From Achromobacter anxifer (lineage in GTDB: Bacteria; Pseudomonadota; Gammaproteobacteria; Burkholderiales; Burkholderiaceae_B): a DNA stretch of 64,000 nucleotides. Under the pieces are notes generated by a model, which ran no database searches, was not told where the DNA came from, and was given only the letters and a program-made list of their open reading frames with translations. The translations under genes and the position numbers were made by a program. Shown here one piece after another: positions 8,812-19,498 of this stretch (within the stretch, counting starts at the first letter, position 1; each line of letters starts with the position of its first letter). The stretch is taken from NCBI RefSeq assembly GCF_903652925.1, contig NZ_CAHLAR010000003.1, positions 682,001 to 746,000 of the forward strand, given 5' to 3'.

Positions 8812-9675
8812 TTACGGGCGCAGGGCTTCGGCGGCCATGCCCAGGCCGTTGAAGCCCGTGGAGACAGAAGGCTCGTAACCCAGCGCTTCGGAAATGCTGG
8901 CAGCGGTTTCGACCAGGGCCTTGATCCAGTCGTCCTGCAGGCGCTCGGCAGGCGCCGAGATCGACAGGCCGGCGACCAGCTTGCCGGTATCGTCGAAAAT
9001 GCCCGCTGCGATGCAGCGCACGCCGAGTTCGAGCTCTTCGTTGTCGCGCGCATAGCCGTGGCGGCGCACCAGCGCCAGTTCGCGTTCCAGGCGGTCCAGG
9101 TCGGTCAGGCTATTGCGCGTGTGGCCGGCCAAGCCCGTGCGCAGGGCGTAGGCGCGGACCTGGCGCGTATCGGCGGTGGACAGGAACAGCTTGCCGGTGG
9201 AGGTCAGGTGCAGGGGCGCGCGGCCGCCGATGGCGCGGACCACCTGCATGCCCGAACGTTCGCTCCAAGCGCGGTCGATGTAGACGATCTCGTCGCCCTG
9301 CTGGACCGACAGGTTGATGGTCTGCCCCGTCAGCTTGTGCAGCGAGCGCATCGCGGAGATGGCGGCCTCGCGCACGTTCAGCCGCCCCTTGACCAGCGAT
9401 CCCAGCTCCAGCAGGCGCATGCCCAGCTGATACAGGCCGTTGTCGACGCGTTCGACGTAGCGGCCCACGACCAGGTCGTTCAGGATGCGGTGCGCGGTGG
9501 ACGCGTGCAGCCCGGTGGTCGCGGACAGCTCCTTGAGCGTTACCGGATCCGGCTGCGCGGCCAGGGCGTCGAGCAGGCGCATGGCGCGCTCGATCACCTG
9601 GATGGCGATGGGATGGGCGGAGGCGCCTTCGGTCTCGGCGTCCAGGGCATTGCGGGTAGTGGGGAGACGGGACAT
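8812..9675 (-). CDS. IclR family transcriptional regulator
   Basis: 287 residues. The N-terminal winged helix (about 20-85) shows AMRLLDALAAQPDPVTLKEL and GLHASTAHRILNDLVVGRYV; the C-terminal IclR effector domain shows the family pattern RSLHKLTGQTINLSV, APLHLTSTGKLFL and a CIAAGIFDDTGKLVAGLSIS core. IclR proteins usually repress or activate catabolic genes for aromatic or organic acids. ATG 9675 is chosen because the translation upstream of it is not conserved-looking; no strong ribosome site is visible. It is convergent with the Bug gene, a frequent pairing in this group. Confidence 0.9.
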   Translation of the reverse strand: MSRLPTTRNALDAETEGASAHPIAIQVIERAMRLLDALAAQPDPVTLKELSATTGLHASTAHRILNDLVVGRYVERVDNGLYQLGMRLLELGSLVKGRLNVREAAISAMRSLHKLTGQTINLSVQQGDEIVYIDRAWSERSGMQVVRAIGGRAPLHLTSTGKLFLSTADTRQVRAYALRTGLAGHTRNSLTDLDRLERELALVRRHGYARDNEELELGVRCIAAGIFDDTGKLVAGLSISAPAERLQDDWIKALVETAASISEALGYEPSVSTGFNGLGMAAEALRP

Positions 9676-9807
9676 GGACAGGGGGCTAGGACAGCTGCGC
9701 CGCCTGTAGGGCCCCACTTTTGGGAACCGGACTTGCGGCATCGCAGCAAACAGTTCTTTCCCGTATTGTGAAATTTACTGCGGCGTTTGGCAACCGGTTT
9801 TTGTATC

Positions 9808-9838
9808 AAAAATAAGGGCCGCACACGTCGGGCGGCCC
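9808..9838 (-). terminator. Rho-independent terminator after cinA-like gene
   Basis: On the minus strand a GGGCCGC/GCGGCCC stem is followed by TTATTTTT. It lies just past the stop of the gene ending at 9844. Confidence 0.75.
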
Positions 9839-9843
9839 GGTTT

Positions 9844-10659
9844 TCACGCCGCCGGCGGGGGCGCCAGCTTGCCGCCCAGGCGCAGCACCTCGGCCCTCAA
9901 ATACTCCAGCGCCTCTGCGGCAGCTGCCGGTTCGCCCTTCACGCCCAGGTCGATATGGGGCGTGCCGCCCGCCTCGCCCACGCTCGGCAGGCTGAACGCC
10001 CGCACCCCGGGCCAGCGGGTTTCCACGGTCTGCATGGCAGGGGTGATGCGCGACTCGGGCATGCTGAACACCAGGAAGGAATGCTCAGCATGGGCGCGCA
10101 CATGCTGCAGCGCACGATAGCGCGTATCCAGCGTCCATTCCAGCATCGGCCAGGCCATGACCGGAAAGCCCGGCACGAAGGTATGGTCCTTGATGAAGAA
10201 GCCCGGAATGCGGTTGTAGGGATTCGGCACGATCTCGCAGCCTGCCGGGAACACGCCCATCTGCAGGCGCTGCTGGTTTTCGGGCGTGCTCATGTCGGCC
10301 GTGCCCTGCCCCTTGGCGGCCATCTCGGCCGAGCGCAGCGCGATGGCCTGTTCGGCCTCGGGATGCAGCGCCAGCGGCAGGCCCAGCGCGGCCGCGGCGG
10401 CCTGCCGGGTATGGTCGTCGGGCGTGCCGCCGATGCCGCCACAGGAAAACACCACGTCGCCGGTGGCAAAGCTGCGCTTGTAGGTAGCCACGAGCGTGTC
10501 GCGGTCGTCCGGCACGATCTCGGCCCAGCTCAGCTGCATGCCGCGCGCGCCGAGCAGCTCGACGACCTTGGAAAAATGCTTGTCCTGACGGCGGCCCGAG
10601 AGGATCTCGTCCCCTACGATGATGAGGCCGATGCGGCGGGCGGCGGATTCTGCGGCCAT
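9844..10659 (-). CDS. CinA/MoaB-type molybdopterin-binding-fold protein
   Basis: A 271-residue protein with a MoCF_biosynth domain at the N-terminus: IGLIIVGDEILSGRRQDKH and the VVFSCGGIGGTPDDHTRQA loop are characteristic. It matches the N-terminal half of CinA and lacks the C-terminal nicotinamide-nucleotide amidase domain. The remaining C-terminal part is variable. Family members act in molybdopterin transfer or pyrophosphate hydrolysis of nucleotides; which applies here is unknown. It probably shares a transcript with the upstream EI24-type membrane gene, 34 bp away. Confidence 0.85.
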   Translation of the reverse strand: MAAESAARRIGLIIVGDEILSGRRQDKHFSKVVELLGARGMQLSWAEIVPDDRDTLVATYKRSFATGDVVFSCGGIGGTPDDHTRQAAAAALGLPLALHPEAEQAIALRSAEMAAKGQGTADMSTPENQQRLQMGVFPAGCEIVPNPYNRIPGFFIKDHTFVPGFPVMAWPMLEWTLDTRYRALQHVRAHAEHSFLVFSMPESRITPAMQTVETRWPGVRAFSLPSVGEAGGTPHIDLGVKGEPAAAAEALEYLRAEVLRLGGKLAPPPAA

Positions 10660-10693
10660 GTCCGATTCCAGAAAGTAAGAGGTATGACGCCGG

Positions 10694-11527
10694 TCAGACG
10701 TCGATGACGCGGTCCTCGCGCAAACGCTTCAGCGCTTCCAGACCGTAATGGGCGTAGACCAGGGCCGAGAACACCGGCAGGATGACCCACGCGGGAGGCA
10801 AGAGGTTCAATAGCGAGCAGAGCAGGCCTATGGTCCAGAAGCCGCCGTTGTTGCGTTCCAGAATGAGCTTGCGCTCGGCCGGGCTCGCATGTTCGACGAT
10901 GGCGTCCACGCGCATCATGCGCGAAAACGCGAAGGCCCACCAGAAGATCGACAGCACGATGGCCATGGGCGGCACCAGCCACAGCGGCAAGGTCAGCAGC
11001 CAACCCGCGGCAAACGCCAGCGAGACCCAGATCGCGTTCCATACGCTGACCGCGGTCGCGTGCTTGCCCTGGCGCGTGACGCCGGCATATTCACGGTGGC
11101 TGACGTGGCGCAGCACCAGCGGCATCACGAAGACGGCTGCGATCGCCAGGCCCAGGATGCCCGACACTGGCAACAGGATGGCCACCGCGATCACCGGGAC
11201 CATGTAGACCTTGAGCGAGAACAGCCCCATCGCCAGCATCCAGTCCTCCGCCCGGTTGACGAAGTCCCAGCGCGCCGCCTCGGCCGCCAGCCATTCGTTG
11301 AGCGGCGTCCAGAACAGGTACAGCAGCAGCAGGCAACCCACCAGCGCAATCAGGAACGGCAGCAACACCGCGAACAGCATGGTGGGATGGCATTGGGACA
11401 CCAGCGCGCGCTTGAACGCCTGGCCGACGCTGACGGCGCCGGCCCCTGCTGCGGAAAACCGGTCATTGCCGGGCGTGGCGGAATCAGTGCGCAGAGCGGT
11501 CATGGAAGAGGAAAAAGGGGTAGACAT
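10694..11527 (-). CDS. EI24 domain membrane protein
   Basis: About 277 residues with roughly six membrane helices, including FAVLLPFLIALVGCLLLLYLF, AIAVLLPVSGILGLAIAAVF-like stretches and a C-terminal PPAWVILPVFSALVYAHYGLEALKR. This fits the EI24/CysZ-like superfamily; CysZ imports sulfate, but this branch has no assigned substrate. The start could be 11527 (used) or ATG 11503; neither has a strong ribosome site. It is divergent from the thioredoxin gene at 11566, with only about 40 bp between, so the two promoters must overlap. Confidence 0.75.
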   Translation of the reverse strand: MSTPFSSSMTALRTDSATPGNDRFSAAGAGAVSVGQAFKRALVSQCHPTMLFAVLLPFLIALVGCLLLLYLFWTPLNEWLAAEAARWDFVNRAEDWMLAMGLFSLKVYMVPVIAVAILLPVSGILGLAIAAVFVMPLVLRHVSHREYAGVTRQGKHATAVSVWNAIWVSLAFAAGWLLTLPLWLVPPMAIVLSIFWWAFAFSRMMRVDAIVEHASPAERKLILERNNGGFWTIGLLCSLLNLLPPAWVILPVFSALVYAHYGLEALKRLREDRVIDV

Positions 11528-11565
11528 CCCGGGTATGATAGTCAAACACGCCTCGATCTGCCCAC

Positions 11566-11949
11566 ATGCCTCTACTTGTACCCGATACCGATCTGACCGC
11601 TCTGCGCGCGCGGCTCGGCGCTGCACCCGATACCTGGCTGGTGGCCTGCTTCTGCGCGGCCTGGTGCGATACCTGCGAACAATACAAGCCCAAGCTGCAG
11701 GCGTTGGCCGAGGCCATGCCGCGGCACGTCTTCGCCTGGATAGACATCGAGGACCATGCCGAGCTGCTGGGCGATGAAGACGTGGAGAACTTCCCCACGC
11801 TGCTGGTCCAGATCGGTCCGCGGGTGGTGTTCTACGGCCCGATGCTGCCGCATATCGGCCATCTGGAGCGCCTGCTGGAAAGCCTGGATGCGAACAGCCC
11901 GGCGGTCGCCACGGCCCTGCCCGACCTGCCGCGAATGCTGTCGTCCTGA
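11566..11949 (+). CDS. Thioredoxin-like protein
   Basis: A 127-residue cytoplasmic protein with a thioredoxin fold. The redox motif is WCDTC (residues 33-37) within LVACFCAAWCDTCEQYKPKL, and the cis-proline region is NFPTLLVQIG. Two extra cysteines sit just before the motif. It likely reduces disulfides in client proteins. No partner gene is evident nearby. A strong terminator follows directly. Confidence 0.88.
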   Translation: MPLLVPDTDLTALRARLGAAPDTWLVACFCAAWCDTCEQYKPKLQALAEAMPRHVFAWIDIEDHAELLGDEDVENFPTLLVQIGPRVVFYGPMLPHIGHLERLLESLDANSPAVATALPDLPRMLSS

Positions 11950-11968
11950 CTGGACGTCCTCCGGCAAC

Positions 11969-12008
11969 AAAAAACCCGCAAGGCCTGTCCAGGCCTTGCG
12001 GGTTTTTT
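11969..12008. terminator. Strong bidirectional terminator
   Basis: A 15-bp perfect stem AACCCGCAAGGCCTG/CAGGCCTTGCGGGTT with a 2-base loop is flanked by A-run and T-run. It separates the convergent thioredoxin and rhlE genes. Confidence 0.95.
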
Positions 12009-12022
12009 TATGGCTGCGCCGG

Positions 12023-13504
<1,482 letters not shown>

Positions 13505-13806
13505 CAGGGTTAGGCAGATACCGGACCAGTGAAAAAGAACAAAACGAGAGTGCTACGCGCACTGCACTACATACGCATCGGGACGGCCAGAATGCGTGCG
13601 GTCGCGACGCGTTCTGGATTCGATACCTATGAGGGCAGTACCAGGCCCGGATTGCTGTGGATAACATGATTTTAGCGCAGCCGCACTACCACACGGTTCA
13701 AACGCCATCCGAAAGGCGTTGCAAACGCCTTCCGCGGCCCGGCGGCAAGCGCCCGCAGGCCATACTCGAAGCGTCCATCAGACGGACACTCTTGCCGAAA
13801 CGCCCG
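13505..13806. other. Intergenic region upstream of rhlE
   Basis: 302 bp between rhlE and azlD, both on the minus strand. It holds the rhlE promoter region and a small AACGCC...GGCGTT hairpin at 13701-13720. Nothing else is recognisable. Confidence 0.4.
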
Positions 13807-14142
13807 TCAGCCGGCCAGCCAGCGCAGGCCCCACAGAACCAGCATGCCCACGATGATGACCAGCACCGCGCTGCGGGTGCGCAGGAAAACCAGGATGGCG
13901 ACCACGCCCGCGACCAGCTTGTAATCGAACACCGGCCCCAGCCCGGCCTTCCAGGGCAGCAGGTCCGGCACGACGATGGCGGTCAGGGCGGCGGCGGGCG
14001 CGTAGCGCAGGGCGCGGCGCACGCCGTCCGGCAAGGGGATGTAGTCGCCAAACAGCATGAAGCCGGCGCGGGTCAGCACACTGCACAGCGCCAGCAGCAG
14101 GATGGCGGAATAGACGTAGATTTCGGACGGCCAGAGGGTCAT
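13807..14142 (-). CDS. azlD: AzlD branched-chain amino acid export subunit
   Basis: A 111-residue protein with about three to four membrane helices. It matches AzlD: LALCSVLTRAGFMLFGDYIPLPDGVRRALRYAPAAALTAIVVPDLL is the family core. With AzlC it forms an inner-membrane exporter of branched-chain amino acids or analogues. The start at 14142 overlaps the azlC stop by four bases (ATGA), so the two are translationally coupled. Confidence 0.92.
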   Translation of the reverse strand: MTLWPSEIYVYSAILLLALCSVLTRAGFMLFGDYIPLPDGVRRALRYAPAAALTAIVVPDLLPWKAGLGPVFDYKLVAGVVAILVFLRTRSAVLVIIVGMLVLWGLRWLAG

Positions 14143-14888
14143 GCGCGGGCCTTGAAGTAACGTTCGGCCCAGATGCCGGCCACCACGCCCGCCACCACGG
14201 CGGCCGCCAGGCCCAGGCGCAGCGGCAGGACCTGGCCGGTCCAGGCGACCACGCCGGCCGCCAGCATGGAAATCAGCATGGGCTTGCTGGTGGCCAGCGG
14301 CACCGTGATCGCCAGCAGCGCCAGCACCGCGGCGAAATCCAGCGACCAGTTGGTGGGCACCATGGTGCCCAGGTAGATGCCGACGATGGACGACGTCTGC
14401 CAGACGAACCAGCCCGGGGCGATCGTGCCCATGAAGTACCAAAGCTGCTCGCGCGTGCCGCGCACAGCCGAGTCGCCATAGCGCGGCATGAACAGCACAA
14501 AACCCATGTCGGTCGTGAAATATCCCAGCCCCAGCCGCTTGGGCCAGGACAGATGGCGGAAATAGGGTTGCAGCGCCGCGCCAAAAATGAGGAAACGCAG
14601 GTTCACCACGCAGCCGGCGGCGAAGATCAGCCAGAGCGGCGCGCCCGTGGCGATGAGCGGCAGGGAAGTCAGCTGGGCAGACCCGGCGTACAGCAGCAGG
14701 GTCATGGCCAGCGCCATGGATTCGGTCAGGCCCGACTTGACCATGGCCACCCCGGTAACCAGTCCCCAGGTGGCCGTGGCGATCAGGGCGGGCACGATGG
14801 CGTGAACGCCGGAGCGGAATGCGGCGATGCGCTCCTGGCGGACCGCGACGGGGTCTTCGGATTCAGGAAGCGCAGATTCAGAGGACAA
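14139..14888 (-). CDS. azlC: AzlC branched-chain amino acid exporter subunit
   Basis: 249 residues with seven or eight membrane helices. Family motifs are FRSGVHAIVPALIATATWGLVTGVAMVKSGL, LLLYAGSAQLTSLPLIATGAPLWLI and NLRFLIFGAALQPYF. It is the large subunit of the AzlCD exporter. No ATG lies near the conserved N-terminus; a TTG at 14888 has AGGGGG six bases upstream and gives a sensible start, so TTG is proposed. It is divergent from ilvE, which fits a shared branched-chain amino acid theme. Confidence 0.88.
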   Translation of the reverse strand: MSSESALPESEDPVAVRQERIAAFRSGVHAIVPALIATATWGLVTGVAMVKSGLTESMALAMTLLLYAGSAQLTSLPLIATGAPLWLIFAAGCVVNLRFLIFGAALQPYFRHLSWPKRLGLGYFTTDMGFVLFMPRYGDSAVRGTREQLWYFMGTIAPGWFVWQTSSIVGIYLGTMVPTNWSLDFAAVLALLAITVPLATSKPMLISMLAAGVVAWTGQVLPLRLGLAAAVVAGVVAGIWAERYFKARA

Positions 14889-15083
14889 CGGCAGCCCCCT
14901 GGCGATTCGGACAGGACGACATGGAAACTCTAAGGAAAGGAACGCACGACAACCCGTTCGCCCGCCGGGATCAAGATGCGCGGGCCTGGCGGCGCCGCGC
15001 CGGGGCGCGAATAGAGGCGTATTGTAACCTCGCCGCTTGATACAATATGGGCCTCGAGATTCCTGGGCTCTTGGGAGTAGACC

Positions 15084-16004
15084 ATGTCGATGGCAGACCG
15101 CGACGGCTTCATCTGGTATGACGGCAAGCTCGTCCCGTGGCGAGACGCGACCACGCACGTCCTGACCCACTCCCTGCACTATGGCCTGTCGGTCTTCGAA
15201 GGCGTGCGCGCCTACCGCGGCGAGCTCGGCACCGCCATCTTCCGCCTCGAAGACCACACCAACCGCCTGTTCAATTCGGCGCACATCTACCAGATCCCCA
15301 TGCCTTTCGATCGCGACACGATCAATGAGGCGCAGCGGACGGTCGTGCGCGAGAACCAGCTCGAATCCGGCTACCTGCGGCCCCTGGTGTTCTACGGCCC
15401 CGAAAAAATGGGCGTGTCGCCCAAGGGCGCCAAGGTGCATGTCGCCATCGCCGCCTGGCCCTGGGGCGCCTACCTGGGCGAGGAAGCCCTGTCCCAGGGC
15501 ATCCGGGTCAAGGTGTCGTCGTTTGCGCGCCAGCATGTGAACGTCACGATGCCGCGCGCCAAGGTGGCCACCACCTATGCCAATTCCATCCTGGCCAATA
15601 CCGAGGCCCTGCAGGACGGCTACGACGAAGCCCTGCTGCTGGACACGGAAGGCTTCGTGGCCGAAGGCTCCGGCGAAAACCTCTTCATCGTCAAGGACGG
15701 CGTGCTCTGCGAGCCCGAAATCGCGTCGGCCCTGACCGGCATCACCCGTTCAACCATACACGCGCTGGCCGCCGACCTGGGCCTGCGCGTGCTCACCAAG
15801 CGCCTGACGCGCGACGACGTCTACATCGCCGACGAGGCGTTCTTCACCGGCACCGCCGCCGAAGTGACGCCCATCCGCGAAGTGGACAACCGCCAGATCG
15901 GCTCCGGCCGGCGCGGCCCGATCACGGAGAAGCTGCAGAAAGCGTTTTTTGACGTGGTGAATGGCCGCAACCCGAAGTACCATCACTGGCTGAGTAAAGT
16001 CTGA
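15084..16004 (+). CDS. ilvE: Branched-chain amino acid aminotransferase
   Basis: The 306-residue class IV PLP aminotransferase interconverts Leu, Ile and Val with their keto acids. Visible motifs are GFIWYDGKLVPWRDATTHVLTHSLHYG, the substrate loop VFEGVRAY, the lysine region MPRAKVATTYANSILANTEA, DEALLLDTEGFVAEGSGENLF, and ITRSTIHALAADLGL. Start 15084 gives the usual MSMADRDG opening. It is divergent from azlCD. A second in-frame ATG at 15090 is possible. Confidence 0.96.
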   Translation: MSMADRDGFIWYDGKLVPWRDATTHVLTHSLHYGLSVFEGVRAYRGELGTAIFRLEDHTNRLFNSAHIYQIPMPFDRDTINEAQRTVVRENQLESGYLRPLVFYGPEKMGVSPKGAKVHVAIAAWPWGAYLGEEALSQGIRVKVSSFARQHVNVTMPRAKVATTYANSILANTEALQDGYDEALLLDTEGFVAEGSGENLFIVKDGVLCEPEIASALTGITRSTIHALAADLGLRVLTKRLTRDDVYIADEAFFTGTAAEVTPIREVDNRQIGSGRRGPITEKLQKAFFDVVNGRNPKYHHWLSKV

Positions 16005-16081
16005 TCCGCGCGGCCCGGTCCACGACCTGGCCGCATCATTGCCCCAACCTGCCGTTTACCGGTTTTTTTTCAGGAATATCC

Positions 16082-16303
16082 ATGACCGCTGCTGCCCCGG
16101 CCGCCGTCCCCCACTCCCACGAAGTCATCGAGGTCGGCGCCGAAGACCTGCCCGTGTTCTGTCCGGGCCCCAAGGCGCCGCTCTGGAGCATGCACCCCCG
16201 CGTCTTCCTGGACGTGGCCCGCACCGGTTCCGCCAGCTGCGCCTACTGCGGCGCCGAATACCGCCTGAAGCCCGGCACGGTGCTGCACGGGCACGGCCAT
16301 TAA
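16082..16303 (+). CDS. Zinc-finger (CHCC-type) protein
   Basis: A 73-residue protein of the zf-CHCC family, related to the mitochondrial complex I subunit NDUFS6. The zinc ligands are visible as a Cys in LPVFCPGP, a His in MHPRVFLDV and CAYCGAEYRL near the C-terminus. It ends in a His-rich GHGH tail. In Burkholderiales this gene often sits after ilvE. Its precise role is not established. Confidence 0.88.
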   Translation: MTAAAPAAVPHSHEVIEVGAEDLPVFCPGPKAPLWSMHPRVFLDVARTGSASCAYCGAEYRLKPGTVLHGHGH

Positions 16304-16340
16304 GCTGCCCGCCCCGCAACGTCCTTCCGTTTCCCCAGCC

Positions 16341-16763
16341 ATGTTCGCCACCCCCGAAGAAGCAGAACACGCGTTCTACGAAGCCCTGGAGCAGGGGGAC
16401 TGCGTTCGCCTGATGCAAGTCTGGGCGGACGACGAGGAAGTCGTCTGCATCCACCCGGGCGGCCTGCGCATCGTCGGCCATTCAGCGGTGCACGATTCCT
16501 GGCAGCAGGTGCTGGCCAACGGCCCTCTGCACGTGCGCCCGTTGCGCCCGCTGGTCATGCTGAGCATGATGTGCGCGGTGCACGTGCTGGTGGAACAGGT
16601 GGCGGTGCGCACGCGGGAAGGCACGCAATTCGCGAATTGCTATGCCACCAACATCTACCACAAGGGTCCCACCGGCTGGCGCATGGTCATGCACCATGCC
16701 TCGCCGGCGCCCACGGAAGCCGGGGTGCTCGACTTGCACGACGTACCCGACATGCTGCATTGA
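16341..16763 (+). CDS. NTF2/SnoaL-like small protein
   Basis: 140 residues, cytoplasmic, with an NTF2-like fold: TPEEAEHAFYEALEQGDCVRLMQVWADDEEVVCIHPGG at the start and NIYHKGPTGWRMVMHHASPAP near the end. This is the SnoaL_3/DUF4440-like pattern often called nuclear transport factor 2 family. Reaction unknown. It lies between the zinc-finger gene and the YheT-like hydrolase and is probably co-transcribed with both. Confidence 0.85.
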   Translation: MFATPEEAEHAFYEALEQGDCVRLMQVWADDEEVVCIHPGGLRIVGHSAVHDSWQQVLANGPLHVRPLRPLVMLSMMCAVHVLVEQVAVRTREGTQFANCYATNIYHKGPTGWRMVMHHASPAPTEAGVLDLHDVPDMLH

Positions 16764-16780
16764 ATCGGGTGGATTTTTAG

Positions 16781-17881
16781 TTGGCCGCTGCTCGTCTTGA
16801 TACAACGCCCTGCCCCGTTCCCTCCTGGTTGCCCGGAGGCGACAGCCAGACGGTTTATGCCGCCCTGTTCGCGCAGTATCACCGCATCGCGTTCGTGCGC
16901 GAACGGGTGGATACGCCCGACACCGATTTCGTCGACTTCGACTGGACCGGCCCGGGCCTGTTCCCGCACAAGGCCGCCGATGGCGCGCCCATCAGCGGAC
17001 AGCGCCCGGTCGCCAACGGCAAGACCGCCGCGGCGCGGTGGATGACGGAAGCGGACTGGAAGTCGCTTCCCCATACCCCCGACACCCCTGCCCTGGTCCT
17101 GTTCCATGGCCTGGAAGGCGGCAGCAACAGCCGCTATGCGCAATCCATCGCGCATCATTTCCGCGCGCGCGGCTGGATCGTGGTGATCGCGCATTTCCGC
17201 GGCTGCTCGGGCGTGCCCAACCGCCTGGCCCGCGCCTACTACTCCGGCGACTCGGCCGAAGTCGGCTTCATGCTGCAAACCGTGCGCCAGCGCATTCCGC
17301 ACGCGCGCTGGCATGCCGTCGGCGTGTCGCTGGGCGGCAATGCCCTGCTCAAGTACCTGGGCGAGCACCAGGAAGACACCGCTTGGCTGACGGCTTGCGC
17401 CGGCGTCTCCGTGCCGCTGGACCTGGTGGCTTGCGGCAAGACGCTGTCCACGGGGATATTCAACCGGCGGGTCTACACCGCCCATTTCATGAAAACGCTC
17501 AAGCACAAGGTGCTTGAGAAGGCGCACCGCTTCCCGGGCGCCGTGGACGTGATGCGCATCGCCCACGCGCACGACCTGCGCGAATTCGACGACACCTATA
17601 CCGCGCCCATGCATGGTTTCCGCAATGCGCTGGATTACTGGACGCGCGCGTCCAGCAAGCCCTGGCTGCCGAAGATCTCCGTGCCGACGCTGGTGCTGAA
17701 TGCCCGCAACGACCCCTTCGTTCCGGCGGCGTCGCTGCCCGCGCCCGAGGAATGCTCGCCCACCATCCTGCTGCACCAGCCCACGGATGGCGGCCACGCC
17801 GGTTTTCCCACCGGCAGCTTCCCGGCGCATCTGAACTGGCTGCCGCAACGGCTCGGACGCTTCTTCGAGACCGGCCTGTAA
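16781..17881 (+). CDS. YheT-type alpha/beta hydrolase
   Basis: 366 residues. The lid and core follow the YheT/ABHD1-3 pattern: WLPGGDSQTVYAAL near the start, LVLFHGLEGGSNSRYAQ (oxyanion region), GCSGVPNRLARAYYSGDS, the nucleophile elbow GVSLGGNALLKYLGE, and a late DGGHAGF histidine. The catalytic triad is therefore intact. Substrate unknown; related enzymes act on esters. The start is a TTG at 16781 with GGTGGA upstream. It lies 17 bp past the previous gene. Confidence 0.9.
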   Translation: MAAARLDTTPCPVPSWLPGGDSQTVYAALFAQYHRIAFVRERVDTPDTDFVDFDWTGPGLFPHKAADGAPISGQRPVANGKTAAARWMTEADWKSLPHTPDTPALVLFHGLEGGSNSRYAQSIAHHFRARGWIVVIAHFRGCSGVPNRLARAYYSGDSAEVGFMLQTVRQRIPHARWHAVGVSLGGNALLKYLGEHQEDTAWLTACAGVSVPLDLVACGKTLSTGIFNRRVYTAHFMKTLKHKVLEKAHRFPGAVDVMRIAHAHDLREFDDTYTAPMHGFRNALDYWTRASSKPWLPKISVPTLVLNARNDPFVPAASLPAPEECSPTILLHQPTDGGHAGFPTGSFPAHLNWLPQRLGRFFETGL

Positions 17882-17911
17882 GGCGGGCCGAGACCCAGGC
17901 CGAGACCCGCC

Positions 17912-19441
17912 TCAGCCCGATTTGAAGCGTTCCAACAGCTGACGCTCCTCGGCCAGCTTGTCCTTCACTTCCTTGATCTGCACGTCGATCTGCGACTGCT
18001 CGTAGAAGTCGGTGGACATGCTGCGCGCCTGCTGCAGCTGCGATTCCGCGGCCGCATACGCGCCGGTCATGACGTAGTAGCGCGCCTGGTCGCGGCGCGC
18101 CGCCACCGGCTTGCCGTTGCGGTCTTCGCTTTGCGCCAGCATCTGGTAGAGGCTGGGCTCGTCGCTGCCCCACTGCTTGATCTTGGCCCGCAGGTACTCC
18201 TGCGCGTCCGCGTGGCGGCCGACGCTTTGCAGCGCCTGGGCATAGGCAATGCCCAGGGCCCGCTGCGCGGGCCAGCGCTTGGCGGCGGCCTGGGCCAGCT
18301 CCAACGCCTTCGGATAATCCTTGCGGGCCAGGGCGATGTCCACGCTCAGCTTGGCCAACTGAGGAGACGCGCGGCCATCGGCGGACGCCAGGTTCCAGTT
18401 GCGTTCGGCCTCCGCCATGTTGTTGCGCTGGTAGGCCTGCAACGCCAGCCCATAGTAGGCGGCAGAGCGGCGCACCCCGGACAGCGCCTGGGCTTCGTCC
18501 TGCAATTGCTGCCCCGCCGTGCGCAGGCTGACGGCGTCGCGCCCCTGCACCACCCGCATCTTGGCGCGCACGTACCAGAAGTCGTCGCTATCCACATGAC
18601 GAGAGGCGACCGGCTGCGCGGCGCGCACGCGGTTCTGCACGTCCGACATGCGTTCTATCGAAAGCGGGTGGGTGCTGGCCCAGGAACCGCCGCCCGCGCC
18701 TTCATTCAGGCGCGAGGCGTTCATCAGGCGGCCGAACATCTGCGACATGCCTTCGGCGTCGTAGCCGGCCTTGGTCAGCATCTGCAACCCGGCCCGATCG
18801 GCCTCGCGTTCCGCGTCGCGCGAAAAGCCCAGCTGACGGTTGATGGCAGCGGCCTGGCCGAATGCCGCCACGCCCATCGCCAGGTTGCCGCCGCCCCCGG
18901 CCAAAGCCGCCAGCAGCGCACCCGCCAGGCTGGCCAGCATCACCATGCTGTTCTGGTTCTGCTGAGTCATGCCGCGGGCGATGTGACGCTGCACGACGTG
19001 GCCGATTTCGTGCGCCAGCACCGCGGCCAGCTCGGACTCGCTGGCGGAGGACACGATCAGGCCGGTATTGACGCCGATGAAGCCGCCAGGCATGGCGAAG
19101 GCGTTGATTTCGGGGTCGCGCACGCCGAACATCTCGACCTCGGGCACGGCTCCCGGCGCATACGCCGCCAGCTTGCGGCCCATGGTGGTGAGGTACTGGC
19201 TGAGCTCGGAGTCGTCCACGTAGGTCGGGTCGCGCCGCCCCTGGGACATGATGGCCTCGCCCAGGCTGCGCTCCAGCATCGGGGACAGTTCCGTCGCGGA
19301 CGCGGCGCCCATGGAGGGCAGCCCTACCGGTTGCGCCCAGGCGGCCACCGGGATGGCGGGGACGGCCAGGGCCAAGGACAGTCCAACGATTGCACCCCGT
19401 TTCGCAATCGAGCAAATGGATGGCATTTTCCTGCTGTTCAT
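17912..19441 (-). CDS. BepA-type M48 metalloprotease with TPR tail
   Basis: 509 residues. A signal peptide ends AWA near residue 36. The M48 domain has the zinc motif HEIGH at 144-148 and a downstream glutamate ligand near 213 in [11 protein letters not shown]. The C-terminal ~200 residues are helical TPR repeats ([39 protein letters not shown]). This is the architecture of BepA (YfgC), a periplasmic quality-control protease for outer-membrane proteins such as LptD and BamA. A start at 19426 is also possible. Divergent from galU. Confidence 0.9.
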   Translation of the reverse strand: MNSRKMPSICSIAKRGAIVGLSLALAVPAIPVAAWAQPVGLPSMGAASATELSPMLERSLGEAIMSQGRRDPTYVDDSELSQYLTTMGRKLAAYAPGAVPEVEMFGVRDPEINAFAMPGGFIGVNTGLIVSSASESELAAVLAHEIGHVVQRHIARGMTQQNQNSMVMLASLAGALLAALAGGGGNLAMGVAAFGQAAAINRQLGFSRDAEREADRAGLQMLTKAGYDAEGMSQMFGRLMNASRLNEGAGGGSWASTHPLSIERMSDVQNRVRAAQPVASRHVDSDDFWYVRAKMRVVQGRDAVSLRTAGQQLQDEAQALSGVRRSAAYYGLALQAYQRNNMAEAERNWNLASADGRASPQLAKLSVDIALARKDYPKALELAQAAAKRWPAQRALGIAYAQALQSVGRHADAQEYLRAKIKQWGSDEPSLYQMLAQSEDRNGKPVAARRDQARYYVMTGAYAAAESQLQQARSMSTDFYEQSQIDVQIKEVKDKLAEERQLLERFKSG

Positions 19442-19498
19442 AAGCCTATGATAGCGATGAGCTTAAAATGTTTCATCGATACCCCCAACGAGGTCTCA

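Noticed and set aside
8647-9771. Long plus-strand frame over iclR
   Set aside because: Antisense reading of the IclR gene without motifs.
18131-19498. Long open frame in front of galU
   Set aside because: It is antisense to the bepA-like gene, low in recognisable motifs, and galU has its own ATG and ribosome site at 19499.
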